Source: Thiobacillus sp. (GTDB lineage Bacteria; Pseudomonadota; Gammaproteobacteria; Burkholderiales; Thiobacillaceae). Taken from it: DNA of 64,000 nucleotides. The notes below the pieces were generated by a model. The model was not told the DNA's origin and searched no databases. It worked only from the letters and a program-made list of their open reading frames with translations. A program made the translations under genes and the position numbers. The stretch lies in contig JAIBFA010000036.1 in assembly GCA_019459325.1 (NCBI GenBank), positions 1 to 64,000 on the forward strand. The letters are read 5' to 3'. This document shows, one piece after another, positions 56,869 to 64,000 of this stretch (position 1 is the stretch's first letter; every line of letters begins with the position of its first letter).

Positions 56869-58233
56869 TCAGAACCCGGACACGCCCGGAATCCAATTGG
56901 TTCCCGCCAGCGGCACCCGCGCCATCGCCGCCGCTTCCAGCGTCAGCGCCACCAGGTCCTCACGCTCGAGGTGGTGGACATTCTGCTTGCCGCAGGCGCG
57001 GGCGATGGTGGTGAGCTCCATGTTCAGCGTCTTCAGATAATTCTTCAGATGCCGTGCGCCGACCTTGGGGGTGAGGCGCTGCTCCAGCACGGCGTCCTGG
57101 GTGGTGATGCCGACCGGACACTTGCCGGTGTGGCAGTGGTGGCAGTAGCCGGGCGCGGTGCCAAGGGCGGCGTAATCTGCTGTGGCGTCGTGGTGAGCAC
57201 CATCCCGGTAATAGCTGTCGTGGTTGCAGCCCAAGGCGATCAGCACGCCCTGGCCGATCGACACGGCATCGGCACCCATCGCCAGGGCTTTGGCGACGTC
57301 AGGGCCGCTGCGGATGCCGCCGGAGACGATGAGCTGCACCTTGCCCTTCATGTCGAGGTCTTCCAGTGCATCCACCGCCTGGCGCACTGCCGCCAGCGTC
57401 GGGATGCCGACGTGCTCGATGAAGCAGGTCTGGGTCGCCGCGGTACCACCCTGCATGCCGTCGACCACCACGACGTCGGCGCCGGAGTGGACGGCGAGCT
57501 TGACGTCGTTGAAGGTACGGGTGGCGCCGACCTTGACGTAGATCGGCTTCTCCCAGTCGGTCAGCTCGCGCATCTCGTGGATCTTGATCGCCAGGTCATC
57601 GGGGCCGGTCCAGTCGGGGTGACGACAGGCCGAGCGCTGGTCGATGCCGGCCGGCAGCGTGCGCATGGCTGCGACGCGCGGCGACACCTTCTGCCCGAGC
57701 AGCATGCCGCCGCCGCCCGGCTTGGCGCCCTGGCCGATCACCATCTCGATGGCGTCGGCGCGGCGCACGTCGTCCGGGTTGAAGCCGTAGCGCGACGGCA
57801 GGCACTGGTAGACCAGGGTCTTCGACGACTGCCGCTCCTCTTGGGTCATGCCGCCGTCGCCGGTGGTGGTCGAGGTGCCGACCTCGCTCGCGGCACGCCC
57901 CAGCGCTTCCTTCACGTTGGCGGACAGTGAGCCAAAGCTCATGCCGGCGATGGTGATCGGGATGTCGAGCTCGATCGGCTTCTTTGCAAAACGGGTGCCG
58001 AGCACGGTTTTGGTCGAACACTTCTCGCGATAACCCTCGAGCGGATAGCGTGACAGCGAGGCGCCGAGGAAGACCAGATCGTCGAAATTCGGCAGCCGGC
58101 GCTTGGCGCCCATGCCGCGGATTTCGTAGAGACCGTGGGCCGCCGCGTTGCGGATGTAGTCGATGGTCTTGCGGTCGTAGCCGAAGGATTCTTCCTTGAC
58201 GACAGGTTTGGCGGGATGTTCGTTGCTGCTCAT
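56869..58233 (-). CDS. mgsC: N-methylglutamate synthase FMN subunit MgsC (glutamate synthase-like)
   Basis: This 454-residue homologue of the FMN domain of glutamate synthase has VVVDGMQGGTAATQTCF, LIVSGGIRSGPDVAKALAMGADAV and a cluster motif YCHHCHTGKCPVG. In the N-methylglutamate pathway MgsABC converts methylamine and glutamate equivalents to N-methylglutamate. GlxD of other bacteria is similar, so the name rests on the whole cluster (mgsAB, gmaS, mgdCD). It is the last gene of the operon, 1 bp after mgsB. Confidence 0.87.
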   Translation of the reverse strand: MSSNEHPAKPVVKEESFGYDRKTIDYIRNAAAHGLYEIRGMGAKRRLPNFDDLVFLGASLSRYPLEGYREKCSTKTVLGTRFAKKPIELDIPITIAGMSFGSLSANVKEALGRAASEVGTSTTTGDGGMTQEERQSSKTLVYQCLPSRYGFNPDDVRRADAIEMVIGQGAKPGGGGMLLGQKVSPRVAAMRTLPAGIDQRSACRHPDWTGPDDLAIKIHEMRELTDWEKPIYVKVGATRTFNDVKLAVHSGADVVVVDGMQGGTAATQTCFIEHVGIPTLAAVRQAVDALEDLDMKGKVQLIVSGGIRSGPDVAKALAMGADAVSIGQGVLIALGCNHDSYYRDGAHHDATADYAALGTAPGYCHHCHTGKCPVGITTQDAVLEQRLTPKVGARHLKNYLKTLNMELTTIARACGKQNVHHLEREDLVALTLEAAAMARVPLAGTNWIPGVSGF

Positions 58234-58234
58234 G

Positions 58235-58924
58235 TCAGTACTCCTGATCCGCGTCGGCGTTCCAGTGATAAAGGCTGCGGGCCGAGGCCACGCGCTTGAA
58301 GTCGTGCGGGTCGTGCTGCATGCCGGCTGCGGCCAGCAGTTCCTTCACGGTGGCGATGTCGGCCTCGGTCATCGGCTCGATCTGTGCGTCGGCGCCGAGC
58401 GACTTGATGTTGCCGCGCACATAGAGCACCGCCTCGTACAGCGAGTCGCCCAGCGCATCGCCGGCATCGCCGCAGATCACCATGCGCCCGGCCTGCGCCA
58501 TGAAGGCGGAAAAGCTGCCGACCGAGCCGCCGACGACGATGTCGCCGCCTTTCAACGAGATGCCGCAGCGCAGGCCGGCGTCGCCGTCGATGACCAAGAG
58601 GCCGCCGTGCATCGAGGCGCCGGCGCCGTTGGAGGCGAAGCCCTTCACATGCACGCGGCCGGACATCATGTTCTCGGCGACCCCGGTTCCGGCGCTGCCG
58701 AAGATCGTGACCGTACCGGTCTTGTTCATGCCGCCGGCGTAGTAGCCGGCGTGCCCGTGCACCTCGACGTCGACCGGACAGTCGAGGCCGACGGCGATGT
58801 TGTGGGCCCCGTCCGGATTGGTCACCACGACCTGGAGAACGCCCCTGGATGGCGCGTCCTTGTGAAGAAACGTGTTCACCTCGCGCAGCGGAACCTGGGC
58901 GAGGTCGAAGCTCATGCGTTCCAT
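58235..58924 (-). CDS. mgsB: N-methylglutamate synthase GXGXG subunit MgsB
   Basis: The 229-residue protein corresponds to the beta-helical GXGXG domain of glutamate synthase as a stand-alone subunit. Repeats such as HGHAGYYAGGMNKTG, IFGSAGTGVAENMMSG and VDGDAG-like VIDGDAGLRCG show the pattern. It overlaps the mgsA 3' end by 13 bp and precedes mgsC. GlxC is the alternative name in other contexts. Confidence 0.87.
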   Translation of the reverse strand: MERMSFDLAQVPLREVNTFLHKDAPSRGVLQVVVTNPDGAHNIAVGLDCPVDVEVHGHAGYYAGGMNKTGTVTIFGSAGTGVAENMMSGRVHVKGFASNGAGASMHGGLLVIDGDAGLRCGISLKGGDIVVGGSVGSFSAFMAQAGRMVICGDAGDALGDSLYEAVLYVRGNIKSLGADAQIEPMTEADIATVKELLAAAGMQHDPHDFKRVASARSLYHWNADADQEY

Positions 58925-59820
58925 ACGTACATCTCCTCAGGGGCCGGCTCGAACACCGTGGCGTGCTTGATGTCCGGCAGATGCGCGAGCGAACGGAATT
59001 CGGAGGCGATCGCCACGTAGTCATCGGTTTCCGCCACCACCGCCGGCTTGCAGGCGAAGGGGTCGCGGATCAGCGCCAGCTTGTCGGCCGTGCCCATGAG
59101 GAAGGTGTAGAAGCCGTCCAGCGCCTCGAACCCTTTCTGCAATGCGGTTTCCAGATCGTCGCCCTCGCGCAGACGCCATTCGAGAAAACGGCAGGCGGCC
59201 TCGGTGTCGTTGTCGGTTTCGAAGCGGATGCCGTGCGGCTCCAGCATGCGGCGCACGCCATAGGGATTCGACAGCGAGCCGTTGTGCACCAGGCAGAAAT
59301 CCTCGCCGGCGGTGAACGGGTGGGCGCGGTCCGGCGTTACCGCCGACTCGGTCGCCATCCGCGTGTGGCCGACCAGATGGCTGCCGGCAAGCCCGCTGAA
59401 GGCATAGCGCGCGGCCACCTCGGCCGGCGTACCGATGTCCTTGTATAGATCGATCGCGCGCCCGGTGGAGAGGATATGCAGCTTCGGATGGCGCTCCATG
59501 ATCCAGCGCTTGACCGGCTCCGGCGCGATGACGGCGGTGAGGATCGCGTGGTTGCCCTGCGACGTGATCGTGGCATCAATACCCAGGTGTTCCTTCAGTT
59601 CATGGCCGAGGCCGAGCCAGTTGAAGTCCGCGCCTTCCTCGCACATTCCGGAGTACAGGCTGATCTTGCGCGCGTTCTGCGCCAGCGGTTCGGTGAACAC
59701 GGCGAGCCCGGCCGAATCGGGGCCACGCTCGGTCATGCCGATCAGCATCGGTACCATCAGCTCGCCGAGGCGGGGTCTCAACGCCGGTTTCTTCACCAGC
59801 AGTCCAACAATTCCACACAT
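58912..59820 (-). CDS. mgsA: N-methylglutamate synthase amidotransferase subunit MgsA
   Basis: The 302-residue class-II glutamine amidotransferase starts MCGIVGLL with the N-terminal catalytic Cys2. It has MTERGPDSAGLAVF, VGHTRMATESAV and FCLVHNGSLSN. It resembles the GATase domain of glutamate synthase, and GlxB. It starts 12 bp after gmaS. Confidence 0.88.
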   Translation of the reverse strand: MCGIVGLLVKKPALRPRLGELMVPMLIGMTERGPDSAGLAVFTEPLAQNARKISLYSGMCEEGADFNWLGLGHELKEHLGIDATITSQGNHAILTAVIAPEPVKRWIMERHPKLHILSTGRAIDLYKDIGTPAEVAARYAFSGLAGSHLVGHTRMATESAVTPDRAHPFTAGEDFCLVHNGSLSNPYGVRRMLEPHGIRFETDNDTEAACRFLEWRLREGDDLETALQKGFEALDGFYTFLMGTADKLALIRDPFACKPAVVAETDDYVAIASEFRSLAHLPDIKHATVFEPAPEEMYVWNA

Positions 59821-59832
59821 GGCAAAGTCCTT

Positions 59833-61161
59833 TCAGAAAAATTCCAGGTAGCTGTCGACTTCCCACTCGGAGACGTGGCGCATGTATTCGACCCACTCCA
59901 TGTGCTTGAGCTTGAGGAATTCGTCGGCGACCGGGCCCAGCGCGTCGCGGATCACCTTGTCCTTTTCCAGCGCCAGCAGCGCCTCGTGCAGGTTCTGCGG
60001 AAGGATGGAAATCTTTTCCTTCTTCAGCTCGGCGTCGGAGAGCTCATAAAGATTCATGTTGTGCGGCTCGCCCGGGTCGAGCTTGCGCTCGATGCCGTCG
60101 AGGCCGGCGGCGATCACCGCGGCGGTGGCGAGATAGGGGTTGCAGGCGCCGTCGGGCAGGCGCAGTTCCAGCCGGCCGCCGGGGATGCGCACCATCGACG
60201 AGCGGTTGTTGTCGCCGTAGCTGATGTAGGCCGGCGCCCAGGTCGCGCCGGTCAGCGAGCGGCCGACGACCAGGCGCTTGTAGGAGTTCACCGTCGGCGC
60301 ACAGATCGCGGCCAGTGCCGGACCGTGCTTCAGCAGGCCGGCGGCGAACTGGTAGGCGAGCGGCGAGAGGTCGAGGCCGCGCCTGTCCTTCTTGTCGAGG
60401 AACAGGTTCTTCTTGCCGTCCGACAGGCTCATGTGCATGTGCATGCCGTTGCCCGGCCGGTTGGCGAAAGGCTTGGGCATGAAGGAGCAGATCAGCCCCA
60501 TCTCGCTGGCAATCTCGGCGGCCGCCATCTTGAAGAAGATGTAGTGGTCGCACGAGGTCAGGCAATCTTCGTAGGTGTAGTTGATCTCGAACTGGCCGTT
60601 GGCGTCTTCGTGGTCCACCTGGTAGACGTCGATGCCGACCGCGACCAGGCTGTCCACCAGCTTGTCGAGGAAGGCGCGCGAGCGCGACAGGCCCTTGTAG
60701 TCGTAGCAGGGCTTGGCCAGGGTGTCGCTGTCCTCGCACGGCACGATCTGGCCGGCAACGCTGCGCTTCAGGAGCGAAAACTCGGGCTCGAGGCCGGTCA
60801 TGAAAGTCATGCCCAGCTTGTCGAGGCGGGCGATCTGTTTTTTCAGCGTGACGCGTGCATCAAAATCCCAGGGCTTGCCGTGCACGTGGCCGTCGCAGAC
60901 GATGCGCGCGTAGCCGGGCTGCCACGGCACCAGCGACAGCGTATCGAGATCACCGACCGCCATGTAGTCGGGGCCGTGCGGCTCGATGCCCAGCCCCCAC
61001 ACCGCGAAGCCGGCAAAGCCGGCGCCGGCGTTGAGGATGTCCTCGAAGTGCGAGGCCGGCACCGACTTGGCCTTGGCCGTCCCATGAATGTCGACGAACT
61101 GGGCCAATACCGACTTGACGTTATTCTTGACGAGGAATTTTTTGGCTTCTGCAAGATTCAT
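59833..61161 (-). CDS. gmaS: Glutamine synthetase-like ligase, probable gamma-glutamylmethylamide synthetase
   Basis: The 442-residue GlnA/GlnT-fold enzyme has [30 protein letters not shown] and the ATP-site segment [20 protein letters not shown]. In methylamine users this position encodes GmaS, which joins methylamine to glutamate. Standard glutamine synthetase activity cannot be ruled out from sequence. The ATG at 61161 overlaps the mgdD stop, so the longer start at 61182 is rejected. Confidence 0.82.
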   Translation of the reverse strand: MNLAEAKKFLVKNNVKSVLAQFVDIHGTAKAKSVPASHFEDILNAGAGFAGFAVWGLGIEPHGPDYMAVGDLDTLSLVPWQPGYARIVCDGHVHGKPWDFDARVTLKKQIARLDKLGMTFMTGLEPEFSLLKRSVAGQIVPCEDSDTLAKPCYDYKGLSRSRAFLDKLVDSLVAVGIDVYQVDHEDANGQFEINYTYEDCLTSCDHYIFFKMAAAEIASEMGLICSFMPKPFANRPGNGMHMHMSLSDGKKNLFLDKKDRRGLDLSPLAYQFAAGLLKHGPALAAICAPTVNSYKRLVVGRSLTGATWAPAYISYGDNNRSSMVRIPGGRLELRLPDGACNPYLATAAVIAAGLDGIERKLDPGEPHNMNLYELSDAELKKEKISILPQNLHEALLALEKDKVIRDALGPVADEFLKLKHMEWVEYMRHVSEWEVDSYLEFF

Positions 61162-61676
61162 GCTGTGACCCCCTGATTGCATGGATGACCGGGTTGCTCA
61201 AGTTCGCCGGCGACGCCGGTCAGCGTTTCGACAAACCATTCGCCGTACGTGCTGTCGCACCAGATGCGGCAGCACGGCATGCCGCCTCCCTCGCCCGGGA
61301 TGACGGTGACACCGACGCCGGCCATCGACGTCAGCACCACCGGACGGGTGGACAGATTCAGCGCGCGGAAGTCGACGCTGCAGGTTTCCAGCAGCAGCTC
61401 GTTGAGACGCGCGCCGTGCAGCACCAGCGCCGTGTCCTGACGCAGCACCGGGTAGACGCCGGGCGAGAGCGGCGCGGCGAGCTTCGCAGCCTCCGATCCC
61501 TCGACGAGGAATTCAGTGAGGCCAAGGCGCGCGATGAGTCCGCCGGGCAGCGGCAGCCAGCTGTTGGGCGCGCGCGGCACCGGCAGGTCGAGTGCGGCGA
61601 TCCAGGCGGCGGCGCCCGGGCCCTTCACCCCGGCGCGCGGCGTGCGCGAGACGTTTTCAAAAGCGATCGCGCTCAT
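61158..61676 (-). CDS. mgdD: N-methylglutamate dehydrogenase gamma subunit MgdD (SoxG-like)
   Basis: The 172-residue protein resembles sarcosine oxidase gamma subunit: [34 protein letters not shown] and [13 protein letters not shown]. It is part of the heterotetrameric enzyme that oxidises N-methylglutamate to glutamate and formaldehyde. It overlaps mgdC (ATGA at 61673-61676) and gmaS. Confidence 0.85.
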   Translation of the reverse strand: MSAIAFENVSRTPRAGVKGPGAAAWIAALDLPVPRAPNSWLPLPGGLIARLGLTEFLVEGSEAAKLAAPLSPGVYPVLRQDTALVLHGARLNELLLETCSVDFRALNLSTRPVVLTSMAGVGVTVIPGEGGGMPCCRIWCDSTYGEWFVETLTGVAGELEQPGHPCNQGVTA

Positions 61677-64000
61677 GTCGTTTCTTTCTGGCGCAGGTTG
61701 TCGGGATCGTAGAAAGGCGTCTTCACCACTTCGGCGGTGACCAGCGATCCATCCGAAAGACGAATCGTGAGGGTATTGCCTACAGCGGCCATGCCCGATT
61801 GCACGTAAGCAAGCCCGATGTGACGAGACAGCGACGGCGACCAGGCGATGCTGGTGACGCGGCCGGCGATGTCGCCGTTGTCGATCACCAGATGGCATTC
61901 CTTCGGCGCGTCGCCTGCATGCCCGGCGGGCAGCATGAAACCCACCAGTTGCTGGCGACGCGGCTTGCCGGCGATGGCCTGCAGGCTGCGCTGACCGACG
62001 AAGAAGGGCTTGTCCATCTTCACCGCCCAGTCGAGCGCCGCCTCGCCCGGCGTGGTGAGGCCGTCGGTGTCCTGACCGATGATGAGGTGGCCTTTCTCCA
62101 GCCGCAGCAGGCGCTGCGCCTCGACGCCGAAGGGACGGATGCCGTGGGCTTGGCCGGCTGCCATCAGCGCATCCCACACCGCCGCGCCGTGCTCGGCGGG
62201 CACGTGGATCTCAACGCCCCATTCGCCGACGAAGCCGACCCGCATCAGCCGCGCCGGCACGCCGGCGACGGTGCCCTCGCGCACCGCGAGGTAGGGGAAG
62301 GACAGGTCGACGTCGGTGAGGCCAGCAAGCACCGCCCTGGCCTTGGGCCCGGCGAGGTTCATCGCCGCCATCGCGCCGGTCAGGTTGACGATGCCGCAGT
62401 CCAGCTTCCACAGCGTGTTCCAGCGCGACAGTTCGCGGTAGATCAGCGCCGCGCCCGAGGTCGTGGTGGTGAAGTAGAAATGGTCGTCGGCGAGCCGCGC
62501 AACGACGCCATCATCAATGACCACGCCGGACTCGTCGCACATCACGGCGTAGCGCGTCATGCCGACCTTGAGCCCGGCGTACTTCGAGATGTACACGCGC
62601 TCGAGGAACTCAGCCGCCTGCGGGCCGCGGATTTCCAGCTTGCCGAGGGTGCCGACGTCGATCAGGCCGACGCCGCTGCGCACCGCCATCGCTTCGCCCT
62701 CGATGCACTTGCTGCGCGATTGCCCTGCGATCGCGTAGTACTCGGGTCGTTGCCACACGCCGGCAGGCATCCACACCGCGCCGGCTGCGGTGTGAAGAGC
62801 GTGCATGGGCGTGCGCCGCTCCGGTGTGAAGCCGCGGCCCGCCAGATGCGACATCGGCACCGGATGGAAGAAGGGGCGCGCGGTGGTGGTGCCGACCTCG
62901 CCCGGCGTCGACCCGGTGGCGCGCGCCAGCACCCGCAGGGCGTTCATGTTGGAATGTTTGCCCTGGCTCGGCCCCATGCCGACGGTCGAGTAGCGCTTCA
63001 TTAATTCGATGTTGTCGAAGCCCTCCTGGATCGCGTTCTCGAGGTCGGCGAGCTGCAGGTCTTCGTCGAAGTCGATGAAGTTCTTGCCTTTGGGGTGGGA
63101 CACGATGGGCCAGGGGTGGGTCGGCGATTCCATCTCGGCGGGCACGCTAATCGCCTTCATCGTGCCGAAGCCACAATGCGCCGCCGCCGCGCTGCCGGCG
63201 CGCTCGCCGTCGAGCAGGCGCGCGGCCGGCGTGTGGATACCGTTCACCCGGCCGCAGGCAAAGACGCCGTCGGGCAAGGTGTCCGGGACGAACTGGTGCA
63301 CGCCGTCGTCGTAGCGCATTTTCGTCCCGGCTTGGTAGAGCAGCGGCGCGGCAGGCGCCCAGCCGACGCTCATGAATACGCCGTCGCAGGTAATGTTGGT
63401 GGCTGGCGCTGGCGCACCCACCGCTGCGACGCGCACCGCTGCGACGCGCTTGCCGTCGTTGGCGGGCAGCGCCTCGACGATGCAATGTCCCGTATGCAGC
63501 GGGATGCGCAGCGCGGCCAGCACAGATTGCTGGTCGGCCGGCACGTCGTCGCGCAGGTCGATCACCGCCGCCACCTCGATGCCCGCATCGATGAACGCCT
63601 CCAGCGCCCGGTAGGCGTCGGCATTGGCGGCGAGCACGACGACACGCTGCGCCGGGCGCACGGCATAGCGCCGGATCAGGCGCTGCGCCGCCGTGGCGAA
63701 CATGATCCCCGGCAGGTCGTTGTTGCGGAACACCGCTGGCTGTTCGTAAGCGCCGGCCGCGACGACGACGGCACGGGCACGCATTTTGGTGATGCGGTCG
63801 CGCTCGACCAGCGGCACCCAGTGGTCGGCGTAGTAGCCGGCGGCGAACGTGTCGGTGAAGACGCGGATACGCGGATGCGCCGTGACCTGGTCGACGAGAT
63901 CGGAGGCACCGTGCGTGCTGCCGCCGAGGCGGGCATGCTCGTCGACCAGCACCACGTCTGCCCCTTGCTCCGCCGCCGCCAGCGCGGCGTTCAAGCCGGA
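61673..64000 (-). CDS. mgdC: N-methylglutamate dehydrogenase alpha subunit MgdC (SoxA-like), 5' end outside window
   Basis: The frame is open to the right edge, giving 775 residues of the C-terminal part. The truncated N-terminus lies in a FAD/NAD Rossmann domain (AALAAAEQGADVVLVDEHARLGG; VVVAAGAYEQPAVFRNNDLPG; GVFACGRVNGIHT). The C-terminal half is an aminomethyltransferase (GcvT)-like, folate-binding domain (AEFLERVYISKYAGLKVGMTRYAVMCDESG...). This is the SoxA/MgdC layout. mgdA and mgdB are expected to the right. Confidence 0.88.
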   Translation of the reverse strand, partial: SGLNAALAAAEQGADVVLVDEHARLGGSTHGASDLVDQVTAHPRIRVFTDTFAAGYYADHWVPLVERDRITKMRARAVVVAAGAYEQPAVFRNNDLPGIMFATAAQRLIRRYAVRPAQRVVVLAANADAYRALEAFIDAGIEVAAVIDLRDDVPADQQSVLAALRIPLHTGHCIVEALPANDGKRVAAVRVAAVGAPAPATNITCDGVFMSVGWAPAAPLLYQAGTKMRYDDGVHQFVPDTLPDGVFACGRVNGIHTPAARLLDGERAGSAAAAHCGFGTMKAISVPAEMESPTHPWPIVSHPKGKNFIDFDEDLQLADLENAIQEGFDNIELMKRYSTVGMGPSQGKHSNMNALRVLARATGSTPGEVGTTTARPFFHPVPMSHLAGRGFTPERRTPMHALHTAAGAVWMPAGVWQRPEYYAIAGQSRSKCIEGEAMAVRSGVGLIDVGTLGKLEIRGPQAAEFLERVYISKYAGLKVGMTRYAVMCDESGVVIDDGVVARLADDHFYFTTTTSGAALIYRELSRWNTLWKLDCGIVNLTGAMAAMNLAGPKARAVLAGLTDVDLSFPYLAVREGTVAGVPARLMRVGFVGEWGVEIHVPAEHGAAVWDALMAAGQAHGIRPFGVEAQRLLRLEKGHLIIGQDTDGLTTPGEAALDWAVKMDKPFFVGQRSLQAIAGKPRRQQLVGFMLPAGHAGDAPKECHLVIDNGDIAGRVTSIAWSPSLSRHIGLAYVQSGMAAVGNTLTIRLSDGSLVTAEVVKTPFYDPDNLRQKETT

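Noticed and set aside
56869-59820. Standard glutamate synthase (gltB) broken into pieces
   Set aside because: Each piece has its own start, stop and tight spacing, and stand-alone three-subunit enzymes of this kind (MgsABC/GlxBCD) are known.
59476-61176. Plus-strand open frame of 566 codons
   Set aside because: Antisense to mgsA and gmaS, both with conserved motifs.
61592-63004. Plus-strand open frame of 470 codons
   Set aside because: Antisense to mgdC and mgdD.

Overview
The window looks like part of the chromosome of a GC-rich, free-living betaproteobacterium. I infer a Nitrosomonadales/Thiobacillaceae-type organism from the gene content: a full cytochrome c maturation operon beside a multiheme c-type cytochrome, PEP-CTERM surface proteins, an N-methylglutamate (methylamine) gene cluster, ubiE-ubiJ-ubiB and algZ-algR. 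That placement is inference; no rRNA or marker search was possible. I saw no rRNA, tRNA, CRISPR array or intact insertion sequence.

Layout. 1-3520: 3' end of a repeat-built multiheme cytochrome, then an outer-membrane beta-barrel protein with TPR/SPOR-like periplasmic parts, together a candidate electron conduit. 3546-10523: ccmABCDEFGHI, complete and tightly overlapped, on the same strand. 10536-13362: ubiB, ubiJ and ubiE on the minus strand. 13435-15575: three phased Pho half-sites, then phoB-phoR. 15592-19787: a minus-strand operon of a HIT hydrolase and a FAD/Fe-S oxidoreductase that an in-frame TAA splits into two ORFs. 20027-22164: a membrane diguanylate cyclase translationally coupled to a PhnD-like binding protein. 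22175-25773: DUF808 protein, nadA, hda, thioredoxin and a small unknown gene. 25944-30099: an RND efflux pump and its adaptor. 30264-31822: msrPQ. 31973-34991: a Lys/Ala/Pro-rich histone-H1-like protein with stacked terminators, lysA-lptM, cyaY and a Cys-bearing MarR regulator. 34988-39024: argH, algZ-algR, a candidate noncoding transcript and a Nudix hydrolase. 39070-42756: metH.

43027-46687 holds a PrsT-like TPR protein and a PEP-CTERM protein with a candidate sigma-54 promoter. 46809-50103: rhodanese, a VIT1-type metal transporter, comM and ubiK. 50187-53074: a nitrogen-control operon (NtrC-like site, sigma-54 promoter, TorF-type porin, glnK, amtB, strong terminator). 53466-56372: a CpxRA-like two-component system divergent from an EF-hand protein, set among decayed intergenic DNA. 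56820-64000: a minus-strand operon (mgdC partial, mgdD, gmaS, mgsA, mgsB, mgsC) for methylamine use via N-methylglutamate, closed by a strong terminator and continuing past the right edge.

How the parts fit. The ccm machinery would load heme onto the adjacent multiheme cytochrome. UbiK (50 kb) is the known partner of UbiJ (12 kb). GlnK/AmtB control of ammonium uptake fits with an organism that can also take nitrogen from methylamine. The least described features are the cytochrome/barrel pair, the split FAD/Fe-S enzyme, the GGDEF/PhnD pair, the EF-hand/two-component trio and the hairpin-terminated transcript upstream of the Nudix gene.
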